Part shown: piece after piece, positions 50,410 through 58,821 of the stretch
How the letters are laid out: every line of letters starts with the position of its first letter
How positions within the stretch are numbered: the stretch's first letter is position 1
Assembly (NCBI GenBank): GCA_963695375.1
Contig: OY968767.1
Span: 620,001 to 684,000, forward strand
Reading direction: 5' to 3'
Length of the DNA: 64,000 nucleotides
Source of the DNA: JACCVL01 sp963695375
GTDB taxonomy: Bacteria; Actinomycetota; Actinomycetes; Propionibacteriales; Nocardioidaceae
The notes under the pieces: model-generated
The model's input: the letters and a program-made list of their open reading frames with translations, nothing else
Databases searched by the model: none
Told to the model about the DNA's origin: nothing
Translations under genes and position numbers: made by a program

Positions 50410-51651
50410 GTGACCAGCCCGTCCTCCCCCCGCTCCCGCCGAGTCCCGGCCCTGCTCACGGCGGCCGCGCTGACCCTGCTCGCCGGAGTCGGCGGTGCCG
50501 CGTCCACCGCCGGTGCGGTCGAGCCGGTCGGACCGGTCGCCGCTCGCCCGGGCGACGACAGCCAGCGGGGTGGTCCGCCGGTGCCGTTCCCCGCCTCCCC
50601 GCAGGGGTTGCCTGCGCAGGCCGACTGGGGCAAGGACATCGAGGCGTTCCCCGGCTACCAACCGCAGCGATCCTGCTCCGCCCGAGGGCTTCGCGGCACG
50701 ATGGCCCTGCGGGCACTCGTCCTGCGCACGTACCGACCGGGATCGGACGCCGGGATGCTGCGGGGCTGCGCGGTCGGCGGTCAGTCCGAGCACAAGGAGG
50801 GCCGCGCCTGGGACTGGCACGTCGACGTCGGCGACCGCCCCGAGCGTCGAGCCGCGGCCGACTTCCTGGCCTGGCTGACCGCCCCCGGCCGAGACGGGCA
50901 ACCCGGGGCGATGGCACGCCGGCTCGGCGTCATGTACGTGATCTACAACCGGAAGATCTGGAGCGGTTGGTCCGGCGGCTGGGCGGCCTACTCCGGCGAC
51001 AGCCCGCACACCGACCACGTCCACATCTCCCTGTCGTGGAACGGTGCCCGCGGACGTACGTCGTTCTGGACCGGACAGGTATGGCCGATCGACAACGGCC
51101 CGTGTACGTACTTCGCGAACCAGCCGGCCGTGGTCGCGACGACCCGCTCTCGGCTCCGGCCATGTCCGGCGCCGGCTCCGACGCCGCGCGGCTCGAGCCA
51201 GCCGTTCGCCTGGCTGGGCAACGGTGGCGAGCACGTCCGCACCGCGCAGCGGCTGCTCGGCGTCCGCACCAGCGGCGTGCTCGACGCGAGCACGCGCAAG
51301 CGGATCCTCGGCTACCAGCGCAGCCACGACCTGCCCCGCACCGGCGCTCTGGACAAGCCGACGTGGGCCAGCTTGCAGCCGGCGACCCGGCAGCAGTACG
51401 CCCCGCGGTGGACGCCGCGCGAGGCCGCCCGCTGGGCCCGGCAACAGGGCAGCCCGGTGCTGCGCCGGACCTCAGCGGGAACGGCGGTCTACGCGCTGCA
51501 GACCGCGCTGCGGATGCCGGACCGGCTGCGAACCGGGTTCCTCGGACCCCGGACCACCGACGAGCTCGTCGCCTTCAGACGCGCCCACGGACTCGGCCAA
51601 GAAGCCCCGGACCGACGCGGAGGTGTGGGCGGCCCTGCCACGATAATGTAG
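50410..51651 (+). CDS. Secreted M15-like peptidase with peptidoglycan-binding domains
   Basis: A 413-residue exported protein. Signal peptide 1-36. The metallopeptidase region has SEHKEGRAWDWHVD (H128, D135) and HTDHVHISLSWNG (H203/H205), the zinc motifs of the VanY/M15 superfamily that cleave D-Ala or L-Ala/D-Glu bonds in cell wall. Two putative peptidoglycan-binding repeats follow (EHVRTAQRLLGVRTSGVLD near 250 and AVYALQTALRMPDRLRTGFLG near 345). GTG 50410 has GAGG 12 nt upstream. No c-di-AMP riboswitch was recognised in the 151-nt leader. Confidence 0.8.
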   Translation: MTSPSSPRSRRVPALLTAAALTLLAGVGGAASTAGAVEPVGPVAARPGDDSQRGGPPVPFPASPQGLPAQADWGKDIEAFPGYQPQRSCSARGLRGTMALRALVLRTYRPGSDAGMLRGCAVGGQSEHKEGRAWDWHVDVGDRPERRAAADFLAWLTAPGRDGQPGAMARRLGVMYVIYNRKIWSGWSGGWAAYSGDSPHTDHVHISLSWNGARGRTSFWTGQVWPIDNGPCTYFANQPAVVATTRSRLRPCPAPAPTPRGSSQPFAWLGNGGEHVRTAQRLLGVRTSGVLDASTRKRILGYQRSHDLPRTGALDKPTWASLQPATRQQYAPRWTPREAARWARQQGSPVLRRTSAGTAVYALQTALRMPDRLRTGFLGPRTTDELVAFRRAHGLGQEAPDRRGGVGGPATIM

Positions 51652-51717
51652 TCAATACGATCACGGACAGTAGCCACATCTGTCCCGAACACTCTCACGC
51701 CTCCCCGGCGTTCGGTA

Positions 51718-51758
51718 CTAGCCACGCTTAGTGAAATGGGACACACTCAGCGTGCTAG
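51718..51758. promoter_or_regulatory. Imperfect inverted repeat upstream of the REKER gene
   Basis: Left arm CTAGCCACGCTTAGTG, right arm CACTCAGCGTGCTAG, with a 10-nt spacer; the two differ by one mismatch and one extra base. It is 45 bp before the ATG, in unusually AT-rich DNA. It may be an operator or a hairpin in the leader. Confidence 0.45.
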
Positions 51759-51803
51759 GGGAGAACCGACAGGCCGCGTAAAGCGGTCATGAAGGGAGCG
51801 CGC

Positions 51804-52154
51804 ATGTCCACAACGACTCGCCGGCTGACGGCAGCTGCGGCAGCAGGGACGCTCGCGTTGGGAGTGGCCACCGGGGTTGCCTCCGGAGTTGGAACGAACA
51901 CCGCACGGGAGAAGGAGCGCGTCTCCCACGTCGCGGGCAAGGAGAAGGAGCGCACCCAGGGTCGCGAGAAGGAGCGCATCGTCCAGACCGGACGCGAGAA
52001 GGAGCGCACCCAGCGCCGCGAGAAGGAGCGCATCGTCCAGACCGGACGCGAGAAGGAGCGCACCCAGCGCCGCGAGAAGGAGCGCATCGTCCAGACCGGA
52101 CGCGAGAAGGAGCGCACCCAGGGTCGCGAGAAGGAGCGCGTGGTCCGCGTCTGA
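51804..52154 (+). CDS. Secreted protein made of REKER repeats
   Basis: A 116-residue protein. A signal peptide (MSTTTRRLTAAAAAGTLALG, cleavage probably after the ASG/TNTA region near residue 27-34) precedes a mature part that is only repeats. Eight (R/K)EKER modules alternate as 8- and 10-residue units (REKERTQR and REKERIVQTG), giving a net highly charged chain with no Cys, Pro or aromatic residues. GAAGGGAGC sits 5-6 nt before ATG 51804, which fixes this start. The DNA repeats (54 bp) are identical between units, so the array is young. Function unknown; coiled coil, polyelectrolyte or surface-binding roles are possible. Confidence 0.75.
   Translation: MSTTTRRLTAAAAAGTLALGVATGVASGVGTNTAREKERVSHVAGKEKERTQGREKERIVQTGREKERTQRREKERIVQTGREKERTQRREKERIVQTGREKERTQGREKERVVRV
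51963..52140. repeat. 54-bp tandem repeat inside the REKER gene
   Basis: Units at 51963-52016, 52017-52070 and 52071-52124, plus a partial unit. Units 1 and 2 are identical over all 54 bp; unit 3 differs only in its last codon(s) (CGC to GGT). The reading frame is preserved because 54 is a multiple of three. Confidence 0.92.
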
Positions 52155-52237
52155 CCACATCAACGCGACCGGGCGACGCCCACCGACCTGCCCGATTGGG
52201 CCGGTGAGGCGTCGACCGTCGCGACGTAGGCTGCACT

Positions 52238-53341
52238 ATGACCGCAGTCTGGCGCTGGTGCCTGGTGGCACTCGGCGTCCTCGCCGTGACGGTGCTGCCC
52301 GCCACGGCCCAGGTCTGGCCGGTGGACGACCCGGACCTGAGTGCGGTCGACCTGCTCGAGCGAATTCGGGATGCCGACGGCATGGCGTACTCCGGCTATG
52401 TCGAGTCCGTCGGCGGTCTCGCGCTGCCCGTGACCGACGAGTTCACCGACGTCGCCGACCTGCTGGGGGACACCAACCGGTTGCGCGTGTGGTGGCGCGG
52501 GTCGGACGACTGGCGCGTGGACCGACTCGGGGCGGCCGGAGAGAACGACCTCTTCCACGACGGCCAGCTGACCACCGCGTGGGACTACGAGGCGCTGCGC
52601 GCCACCCGGACCTCGGAGCTGTTCGCGTTCCTGCCCCGCACCGTCGACGTGCTCCCCCCGGTCCTCGCCTCCCGCGTGCTCGGCGACGCTGCTCCCGAGG
52701 AGGTGAGCCGGCTGCCGGCCGAGCGGATCGCCGGCCGGATCGCACCAGGGCTTCGGCTGGTGCCCTCCGAGCCGCAGGCCAGCGTCGACCACGTGGACGT
52801 GTGGGCGGACGAGGAGACCGGGCTGCCGCTGCGCGTCGAGGTGTGGGGGGAGGGAAACCCAGCAGCGATCAGCACGACGTTCGACGACGTGTCGACGGAG
52901 ATGCCCGACGCCGACCTGACCACCTTCCAGCCGCCGCCGGGCGTCTCGGTGTCGCTGGAGGGCCCGAAGACGGTCGCCGACCCCGGCACCGTGGACGTCC
53001 AGCTGCCGGTGCGCCTGGCCGGCCTGCCGGGCAGCGTGGTGCCCGACATCGAGGTCGGCCGCTACGGCGCGGGGGTGACGCAGCTCGCGGTGGCGCCCCT
53101 GGACGGTGACGTGGCCGAGCCGCTGCGCGAGCAGCTCGGCGGGACTGCCGGCGCTGTCGTCGACGAGAACGGGACCCGGCTAGCGGCCGGACCGCTGCGG
53201 GTGCTGCTCACGCCATGCGGTGGTGAGACAGCACCGAGCTGGCTGCTCGTCGGCACCGTCTCCGAGCGCGCCATCACCCGGGCCGCCGAGCAGGTCATCG
53301 CGTTGCCACCCGACCCGTTGCTCGCCGGAACCCCGTCGTGA
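52238..53341 (+). CDS. Secreted RseB/LolA-like protein
   Basis: A 367-residue exported protein, signal peptide 1-25 (VALGVLAVTVLPATA). The domain resembles the LolA-LppX-RseB beta fold (SAVDLLERIRDADGMAYSGYVES, RVWWRGSDDWRVDRL, VDVWADEETGLPLRVEVW), as in anti-sigma co-regulators that bind lipids. The C-terminal 100 residues are unassigned. It overlaps the ABC ATPase by 4 nt (GTGA), so it may gauge or feed the transporter. Confidence 0.72.
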   Translation: MTAVWRWCLVALGVLAVTVLPATAQVWPVDDPDLSAVDLLERIRDADGMAYSGYVESVGGLALPVTDEFTDVADLLGDTNRLRVWWRGSDDWRVDRLGAAGENDLFHDGQLTTAWDYEALRATRTSELFAFLPRTVDVLPPVLASRVLGDAAPEEVSRLPAERIAGRIAPGLRLVPSEPQASVDHVDVWADEETGLPLRVEVWGEGNPAAISTTFDDVSTEMPDADLTTFQPPPGVSVSLEGPKTVADPGTVDVQLPVRLAGLPGSVVPDIEVGRYGAGVTQLAVAPLDGDVAEPLREQLGGTAGAVVDENGTRLAAGPLRVLLTPCGGETAPSWLLVGTVSERAITRAAEQVIALPPDPLLAGTPS

Positions 53342-54273
53342 TCAGCACGGACCGGCTCACCAAGCGCTTCGGCTCGGTGCTGGCCGTGGACGCGGTGGAC
53401 CTGGATGTGCGTGAGGGGGACGTCTACGGCTTCCTCGGCGCCAACGGCTCCGGAAAGACCACGACGGTCCGGATGCTGCTCGGTCTCGTGTTGGCGACGT
53501 CCGGCGAGATCGAGCTCTTCGGCGAGCAGATGCCGCGCGCCGCGCGATGGGTGCTGCCGCACATCGGTGCGCTGGTCGAGGGACCGGCTGCGTACGGGCA
53601 TCTGACCGGTCCCGCAAACCTGGCGCTCATGGACGCGGCCGGGCCGGGGGGCGACCGGGCCAGTCGCTCCCGGCGCATCGACTCGGTGCTGGAACAGGTC
53701 GGGCTGGCCGGAGTCCGCCGCCGCCCGGTGCGGGCGTACTCCCTGGGGATGCGGCAGCGGCTGGGCCTGGCGGCCGCCCTGTTGCGGACGCCCCGGCTGT
53801 TGATCCTGGACGAGCCGACCAATGGACTGGATCCGCAGGGGATCCGGGAGATCCGCCAGCTGCTGGTCGAGCTCAATCGGCGTGGCAGCACGATCTTCCT
53901 GTCCAGCCACCTGCTCGCGGAGGTCGAGCAGCTGTGCACCCGGGTGGGAGTGCTGGACCGGGGCCGACTGGTGATGCAGGAGCAGCTGACCGCGCTGCAG
54001 GCGCCGACCGGCCGCACCGTCGTGCGGACACCGGACGTCGAGGCGGCGCGAGCGCTGCTGGACGGACGCTCGGTGCTGCACGGCGACCGGCTGCTCGTCC
54101 GGGGCACGGACGCGGCAGCATTGAACGCCGAGCTGGTCCGGGCCGGTGTGCGGGTGGTCGAGCTGGCCCCCGAGCGACGCACGCTGGAGGAGGTCGTGCT
54201 GGCGGCGACCGAGCCGGACAGCGTCAGCCCGCGGTCCAGCGGCTCGGCCCCGCTGACGGAGGCGGCCGGGTGA
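53338..54273 (+). CDS. ABC transporter ATP-binding protein
   Basis: A 311-residue ATPase. Walker A GANGSGKTT (34-42), signature YSLGMRQRLGLA, Walker B LLILDEPTNGLDPQG. It resembles the bacitracin/natural product exporter type (CcmA/BcrA), with a DUF4162-like C-terminal tail (about 220-311). GTG 53338 overlaps the RseB-like stop. Exported substrate unknown; pairing with the permease below is clear. Confidence 0.9.
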   Translation: MISTDRLTKRFGSVLAVDAVDLDVREGDVYGFLGANGSGKTTTVRMLLGLVLATSGEIELFGEQMPRAARWVLPHIGALVEGPAAYGHLTGPANLALMDAAGPGGDRASRSRRIDSVLEQVGLAGVRRRPVRAYSLGMRQRLGLAAALLRTPRLLILDEPTNGLDPQGIREIRQLLVELNRRGSTIFLSSHLLAEVEQLCTRVGVLDRGRLVMQEQLTALQAPTGRTVVRTPDVEAARALLDGRSVLHGDRLLVRGTDAAALNAELVRAGVRVVELAPERRTLEEVVLAATEPDSVSPRSSGSAPLTEAAG

Positions 54274-55079
54274 TCCGTGTCGAGCTGCGCAAGCTGGTCC
54301 GACGGCCGCGGACCTGGGTGACGATCGCGATGCTGGACGCGCTGCCGACGCTGGTCGCGGTGCTGCTTGCCGTCACCGACCTCGGCCCCCGCCCCGGGAC
54401 GGGGCCCGCCTTCCTGTCCGCCGTCCTGTCCGACGGAACGCTGTTCCCGCTGGCCGCACTCGCGATCGTGCTCCCGCTGTTCCTGCCGATCGCGGTCGCG
54501 ATCGTCGCCGGCGACTCGGTGGCCGGCGAGGCGCAGGCCGGCACGCTGCGCTACCTGATCGCCCGGCCGGTGGGTCGGACCCGGCTGCTCGTGGCCAAGC
54601 TGGTCAGCGTGATCGCGTTCGTGGTGATCGCGGTCCTGGTGGTGGCGGGCACGGCCTACGTCACCGGCACGCTGCTGCTCGGCGACCAGCCGCTCGACAC
54701 CACCAGCATCTCCGGATCCACGCTCACCCCCGTTGAGGTCGCGCAGCGCAGCGCGATGGCGATCGGCTACGTCATGTTCTCGATGCTCGGGGTCGCGTCG
54801 GTCGCGCTGTTCCTGTCCACGCTGACCGACACTCCGCTGACCGCGGCGCTCGGCGCGCTCGCGCTGCTGATCGCCTCCACGCTGCTGCTGACACTCGACG
54901 CGGCGGACAGCTTCGCGGCGTACCTGCCGACCCGGTACTGGCTGGCCTTCGTCGACCTGTTCCGTGACCCGATCCTGTGGCGCGACGTGCTGCGCGGGGT
55001 GCTGCAGCAGGGGGTCTATGTCACCGTCTTCCTCGGCGCGGCATGGGCGAACTTCACCACCAAGGACATCACCAGCTGA
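54270..55079 (+). CDS. ABC transporter permease (ABC-2 type)
   Basis: A 269-residue permease with six predicted helices. The start is VIRVELRKLVRRPRTW, the family N-terminus, and VAGEAQAGTLRYLIARPVGRTRLLVAKL is the conserved ABC-2 linker (quoted as VAGEAQAGTLRYL and RTRLLVAKL). GTG 54270 overlaps the ATPase stop by 4 nt. Works with the ATPase, likely as a drug, lipid or peptide exporter. Confidence 0.87.
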   Translation: MIRVELRKLVRRPRTWVTIAMLDALPTLVAVLLAVTDLGPRPGTGPAFLSAVLSDGTLFPLAALAIVLPLFLPIAVAIVAGDSVAGEAQAGTLRYLIARPVGRTRLLVAKLVSVIAFVVIAVLVVAGTAYVTGTLLLGDQPLDTTSISGSTLTPVEVAQRSAMAIGYVMFSMLGVASVALFLSTLTDTPLTAALGALALLIASTLLLTLDAADSFAAYLPTRYWLAFVDLFRDPILWRDVLRGVLQQGVYVTVFLGAAWANFTTKDITS

Positions 55080-55083
55080 CGGC

Positions 55084-55974
55084 TCAGACCGGACAGCTCG
55101 CGGGTGCGGTCGGCGGGTCGGCCGCCAGCGTGGTGCGCAGGATCGCGGCCACCGCCGGCTCGGCCGGGAGCCCGCCGTGGTCCACCTGCGAGCCGGCGCA
55201 CACGCTTTGAACGCTCAGGTTGAGCGCGCCGTCGAGGCTGGTGGACTCCGGCGGGGTGACCACCTCGTCGAAGACCGTCCACACCGCGACGAAGACCGGC
55301 CCCTCCGGAGTCTCGTCGCCGGCGTTCAGCCGGCGGATCAGCTCGCTGTCGACGGTGAGCTGCTGACAGCCGGTCGGGCAGCTGTCCGGAGTGATGTCGC
55401 TCGCGATCCCGGCCACGTCGGTGCCATGGTTCGGCGTACCCAGCGTGACCACCCGCCGGGCGGCAGCTGCCCCGCCGAAGTCGCGCACCCACAACCGGGC
55501 GACCACCCCGCCGGCCGAGTAGCCGACCACGTCCACCGACTCGGCGCCGGTCTCGTCCAGCACCGTCCGCGCGACGTCGGCCAGCAGCTCGGCAGAGGCG
55601 CGCAGGTCACCGGTCCCGTCACCGGCGAGGTCGACCACCCGGGCGTCACGACCGGCGGCCTCGAGCAGCGCCACGAGAGGCTGCACGCTGTCGACGGAGC
55701 CGCCGTATCCAGGGACCACCAGCACCGGGCCCGGCCGGTCCTGTGCCACCGGGTCGACCCCGGCCGCGGTGAGCTCGCGCACGAGGACGGTCGCGGCGAC
55801 CAGCAGGGCCGCCACCGCTGCCGCGGCGATGACGGCGACCAGCCGGCGACGGGCCGGGGACAGCGCGGAGAGCACGGTCCATCGTGCGCCTGCACGGGTC
55901 GTCCGGCCAGCGAATCGGCCAGCGGATCGGCCGGCGAGCGGCCGGCGGGTCGGCGGCTGGCCTGAACGGGCCAT
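55084..55974 (-). CDS. Lipase/esterase, class 2 alpha/beta hydrolase
   Basis: A 296-residue protein with a basic N-terminus and one membrane helix (about 44-66), so a membrane-anchored or secreted enzyme. The nucleophile elbow is GYSAGG (S153); the oxyanion region is VLVVPGYGGS, TLGTPNHGTD follows, and the catalytic His is probably in DHGGLPAE near 266. It resembles the lipase class 2 family (EstA/LipA of Bacillus/Streptomyces). It is convergent with the ABC permease, which ends 5 nt before. Confidence 0.85.
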   Translation of the reverse strand: MARSGQPPTRRPLAGRSAGRFAGRTTRAGARWTVLSALSPARRRLVAVIAAAAVAALLVAATVLVRELTAAGVDPVAQDRPGPVLVVPGYGGSVDSVQPLVALLEAAGRDARVVDLAGDGTGDLRASAELLADVARTVLDETGAESVDVVGYSAGGVVARLWVRDFGGAAAARRVVTLGTPNHGTDVAGIASDITPDSCPTGCQQLTVDSELIRRLNAGDETPEGPVFVAVWTVFDEVVTPPESTSLDGALNLSVQSVCAGSQVDHGGLPAEPAVAAILRTTLAADPPTAPASCPV

Positions 55975-56041
55975 TGCCGGGCGACCCGGCCCGGTCCTAC
56001 GGTGTCGGCTTCCGGGCCCGCAGCGCCCGACGGGCGCCGCG

Positions 56042-56887
56042 ATGACGCGAGCGGAGGTCGCGATGGACGCGCCGTACCAGGGGGCTACCGACGTGCACGT
56101 CTTTCCGGCGAACCTGCCGATCCCGGGCGTGGGGGTGCTCCCGGTGAACGCCTACCTCCTGATGGCGGAGGAGCCGGTGCTCATCGACACCGGGATCGGG
56201 GTGGACGGAGACGACTTCATCGCCGCGATCAGCGACGTGATCGATCCGAAGGACCTGAAGTGGGTGTGGCTCACCCACGACGACGCGGACCACACCGGCA
56301 GCATCCGCCGGATCATGGAGCTCGCACCGAACGCCACGCTCGTCACCCACGGTTTCAGCGCGTTCCGCATGGCGACCTGGTGGCCGGTCCCCATGGACCG
56401 CGTGCACGCAATCCGGTTCGGCGACGAGCTGCACGTCGGGGACCGCACGCTCACGGCCATCGCGCCGCCTCTGTTCGACAACCCGATGTCCACCGGGGTT
56501 CTCGACCGCTCCACCGGGTCACTGTTCACCGTGGACGCGTTCGGCGCCATCCTCCCCGAGGCCACTCAGGACGCGTCGGACGTCCCCCCGGAGGTCCTTG
56601 CCGGTGGAATGCTGGGCTGGGCGACCTCGGACTCGCCGTGGGCGCACGTCACCGATCGCCGCATGTTCGGCGAGGTGCTCGACCGGGTCCGTCACTTGCA
56701 GCCCAGGCGGATCTTCTCCTCGCACCTGCCCGCGGCCAGCGGTGCCTCCTTGGAGGAGTTCCTCACCGTGCTGCAGGCGGTGCCGGACGCCGAGCCGTTC
56801 ATGCCCCCGGACTCCGTGGAGTTCGCGCAGATGATCGACGCCATGACGCAGATGCAGCGGGCCGAGGGCGCCGCGGTCGTCGAGTGA
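56042..56887 (+). CDS. MBL-fold (ODP-like) metallo-hydrolase
   Basis: A 281-residue metallo-beta-lactamase-fold protein. The metal motif THDDADHTGS has H79, D81/D83, H84; further residues are in LVTHGFS and IFSSHLPA. The fold resembles the oxygen-binding di-iron proteins (LLIDTG-type start VLIDTGIG), but no flavodoxin domain is fused. Substrate unknown. ATG 56042 is preferred, with ATG 56063 an alternative. It is convergent with the SQR-like gene, 9 nt apart. Confidence 0.83.
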   Translation: MTRAEVAMDAPYQGATDVHVFPANLPIPGVGVLPVNAYLLMAEEPVLIDTGIGVDGDDFIAAISDVIDPKDLKWVWLTHDDADHTGSIRRIMELAPNATLVTHGFSAFRMATWWPVPMDRVHAIRFGDELHVGDRTLTAIAPPLFDNPMSTGVLDRSTGSLFTVDAFGAILPEATQDASDVPPEVLAGGMLGWATSDSPWAHVTDRRMFGEVLDRVRHLQPRRIFSSHLPAASGASLEEFLTVLQAVPDAEPFMPPDSVEFAQMIDAMTQMQRAEGAAVVE

Positions 56888-56896
56888 GCGCGCAGG

Positions 56897-58081
56897 TCAC
56901 ACCTTCCCGCGGAGGATCCGGCGGAAGTAGATGACCGGGAGGGCGTACCGGTCGAACAGCCACGTCGAGCGACGCGGCTTGGTCAGGTCGACGACCGGTA
57001 CGGACGGTGCCGGGCGGCCGGTGCGATCGACCTCGACGAGCATCAACCCGCGGCGGCTGGTGGTGATCGGCATCACGGTGTAGCCGTCGTAGCGCTGCAG
57101 CTCGCTCGCATTCGCCGAGGCCGCAAGGTTCTGGGCGAGGATCTCCACCTGATGCCTGAGGGCGCCCCCCGACGGCCGGATCCCGAGATTCGCGGCATCG
57201 CCGAGAGCCCAGATCTCCTCGTGCTGCCGGTGGCGCAGGGTGCCGGGATCCACATCCACGAGGCCCGGTGCCGGATCGGTTGCGAGCCCGCTGTCCGCAA
57301 TGAAACGTGGGGCCTTGTAGTGCGGGACCACGTGCGCGAAGCCCACGTCGTCGAAGGTCCGCGACCCGGCCGGTGACGTGACCGTGACCCCGCGGGCATC
57401 CCGATCCACACTCGCCACCCGCGCCTCCCGGAGCACCTCGACACCGTACGAGGCGAACACCTGCTCCAGCCGCCCATCGGCCTTGGGCAGCCCCACCACG
57501 GAGGGTCCGGGCAGGACGAGCCGGATCTCGAGGTCCGTCAGCACACCGGTGCGACGCCAGTGGTCACACGCCATGAGCAGCGGCTTGAGGGCTGTCGCCG
57601 CGCAGGGCGCGGGCTCCGGCGGCACGGTGAAGACCACGGACCCGCGCCTGAGCGACGTCAGTCGCGACCAGACGTGCGGCGCGGCGCTCGGGACGAACGT
57701 CGACCCCGCCCACCCCTCGGCGTAGGCCGACCGGAGTCCCGGGGTCGCGTCCCAGTCCTCCTCCAGTCCGGGACAGACGATGAGGGTCGAGTAGTGCAGC
57801 GTTCTCCCCCCGCGTGTGTGCACGCTCGCGGCGGCCGGGTCGATCGAGTCGACGCTGTCGCAGATCCACGTGCACCCGTCCGGGATGACGTCCTGCATGG
57901 GGCGTTCGAGCGCCGACATGCGGGCCTGCCCCGCGCCGACGTAGTTGAGCAGCGGCCGGTAGCGGTGCACCAGCTGCCCGTCCACGATCGTGACGTCGGT
58001 GGCACCGTCACGGATCAGCCGGGCCGCCGACGAGATGCCGGCGTTGCCGCCACCGACGATCAGTACCTCGGATCGCTCCAT
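56897..58081 (-). CDS. FAD-dependent sulfide:quinone oxidoreductase-like protein
   Basis: A 394-residue flavoprotein of the SQR/FCSD family. The dinucleotide motif GGGNAGISSA is at 10-19; LVHRYRPLLNYVGAGQ (residues about 40-55), CPGLEEDWDATPG and a second nucleotide region (VLPGPSVVGLPKADG) are typical. C-terminal hydrophobic helix-like RYALPVIYFRRILRG is like the membrane-docking end of SQR. A cysteine at CAATALKPLLMA matches the active-site cysteine position; the second cysteine is not obvious, so activity is uncertain. GGAGG six nt before ATG 58081 sets this start. Could act in sulfide detoxification together with the sulfurtransferase. Confidence 0.75.
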   Translation of the reverse strand: MERSEVLIVGGGNAGISSAARLIRDGATDVTIVDGQLVHRYRPLLNYVGAGQARMSALERPMQDVIPDGCTWICDSVDSIDPAAASVHTRGGRTLHYSTLIVCPGLEEDWDATPGLRSAYAEGWAGSTFVPSAAPHVWSRLTSLRRGSVVFTVPPEPAPCAATALKPLLMACDHWRRTGVLTDLEIRLVLPGPSVVGLPKADGRLEQVFASYGVEVLREARVASVDRDARGVTVTSPAGSRTFDDVGFAHVVPHYKAPRFIADSGLATDPAPGLVDVDPGTLRHRQHEEIWALGDAANLGIRPSGGALRHQVEILAQNLAASANASELQRYDGYTVMPITTSRRGLMLVEVDRTGRPAPSVPVVDLTKPRRSTWLFDRYALPVIYFRRILRGKV

Positions 58082-58821
58082 GCCCACCCTCCGCCGCGCG
58101 GCTCGTGAGACGGAGCCCGTCCCCGGACCGTACCTGTGCGCGGTGGACCGGGCATCCGCGCTCGCCGGGCAATGCGCTATGCCGTGGTCGGCCGCAGCCT
58201 CCGCGACGGGCGATCGGGACGGGGCGCCTGGCTGCGTGGGCCTAGACTTCCCCAGCGACCCAGCGCCGTTCCCCAGCGCTGGTGAACGTGGGCGACACCC
58301 TCTGTCTAGGGAGACAGACCTCGCCTCACCTGCGGTGAGCGCGTCCGGCCAAGTCGATCGAGACTGGCGCTTCGATCGCGCCCCGCTGCCCCAAACGCTC
58401 GACGCGTAGCGACACTACCTCGACAACGTCGCGGACTTCGTCGCGGCCAGGAACGGCCCGCAGCCGGAATTGGTGCGACAACCAGGGACGAGCCCGATCC
58501 GACATGTAGCCATCGAGGGCACGCTGTCGCCGCGTGCCGACTAGCGGCGGTGTGGCGCGGGTCTGGGCAATCTGACGGGGCCCGGTCACATTTCGTCAGA
58601 ATCGTTCGTTCTCGCCGCGGTAGACCTTCTGGTCGTCCGGGTCGGCGGTGGTCTTGACGGGCGACGGCGCCGAACATCCGGTTCGGGACGCAGGTGACGT
58701 CCGTCGACAACCCGTGCCGCTTCTGGGCTGACGATGACGCCGCGTTCACTCGTGTCGACTGACCGACTCCCGCCGGGAAATCGGTTTCGACGGCTCTGTG
58801 CGCGCCTTAGCCTTTGGCCTT
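58082..58821. other. 740-bp gap with faint coding remnants
   Basis: No intact gene found. A plus-strand open stretch at 58410-58544 (RHYLDNVADFVAARNGPQPE...) has coding-like GC-rich third positions but is closed by a TAG just upstream. A minus-strand stretch ending at about 58598 (DPDDQKVYRGENERF) is also gene-like. Both look like decayed fragments. GC content dips here relative to neighbours. A promoter for the GNAT gene occupies the last 40 bp. Confidence 0.5.
58785..58813 (+). promoter_or_regulatory. Promoter of the GNAT gene (TTTCGA/TAGCCT)
   Basis: TTTCGA at 58785-58790, 17-bp spacer, TAGCCT at 58808-58813; the GTG start follows 8 nt later. Suggests a leaderless message. Confidence 0.5.

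Noticed and set aside
51755..52163. Antisense frames over the REKER gene encoding MRSFSRPVW-type repeats
   Set aside because: They are reverse translations of the 54-bp repeat with no signal, no ribosome site and poor codon use; the plus frame has a signal peptide and ribosome site.
58306..58749. 147-residue minus-strand ORF in the gap after the SQR-like gene
   Set aside because: Arginine/serine-rich, no ribosome site or conserved pattern; treated as part of the decayed gap.
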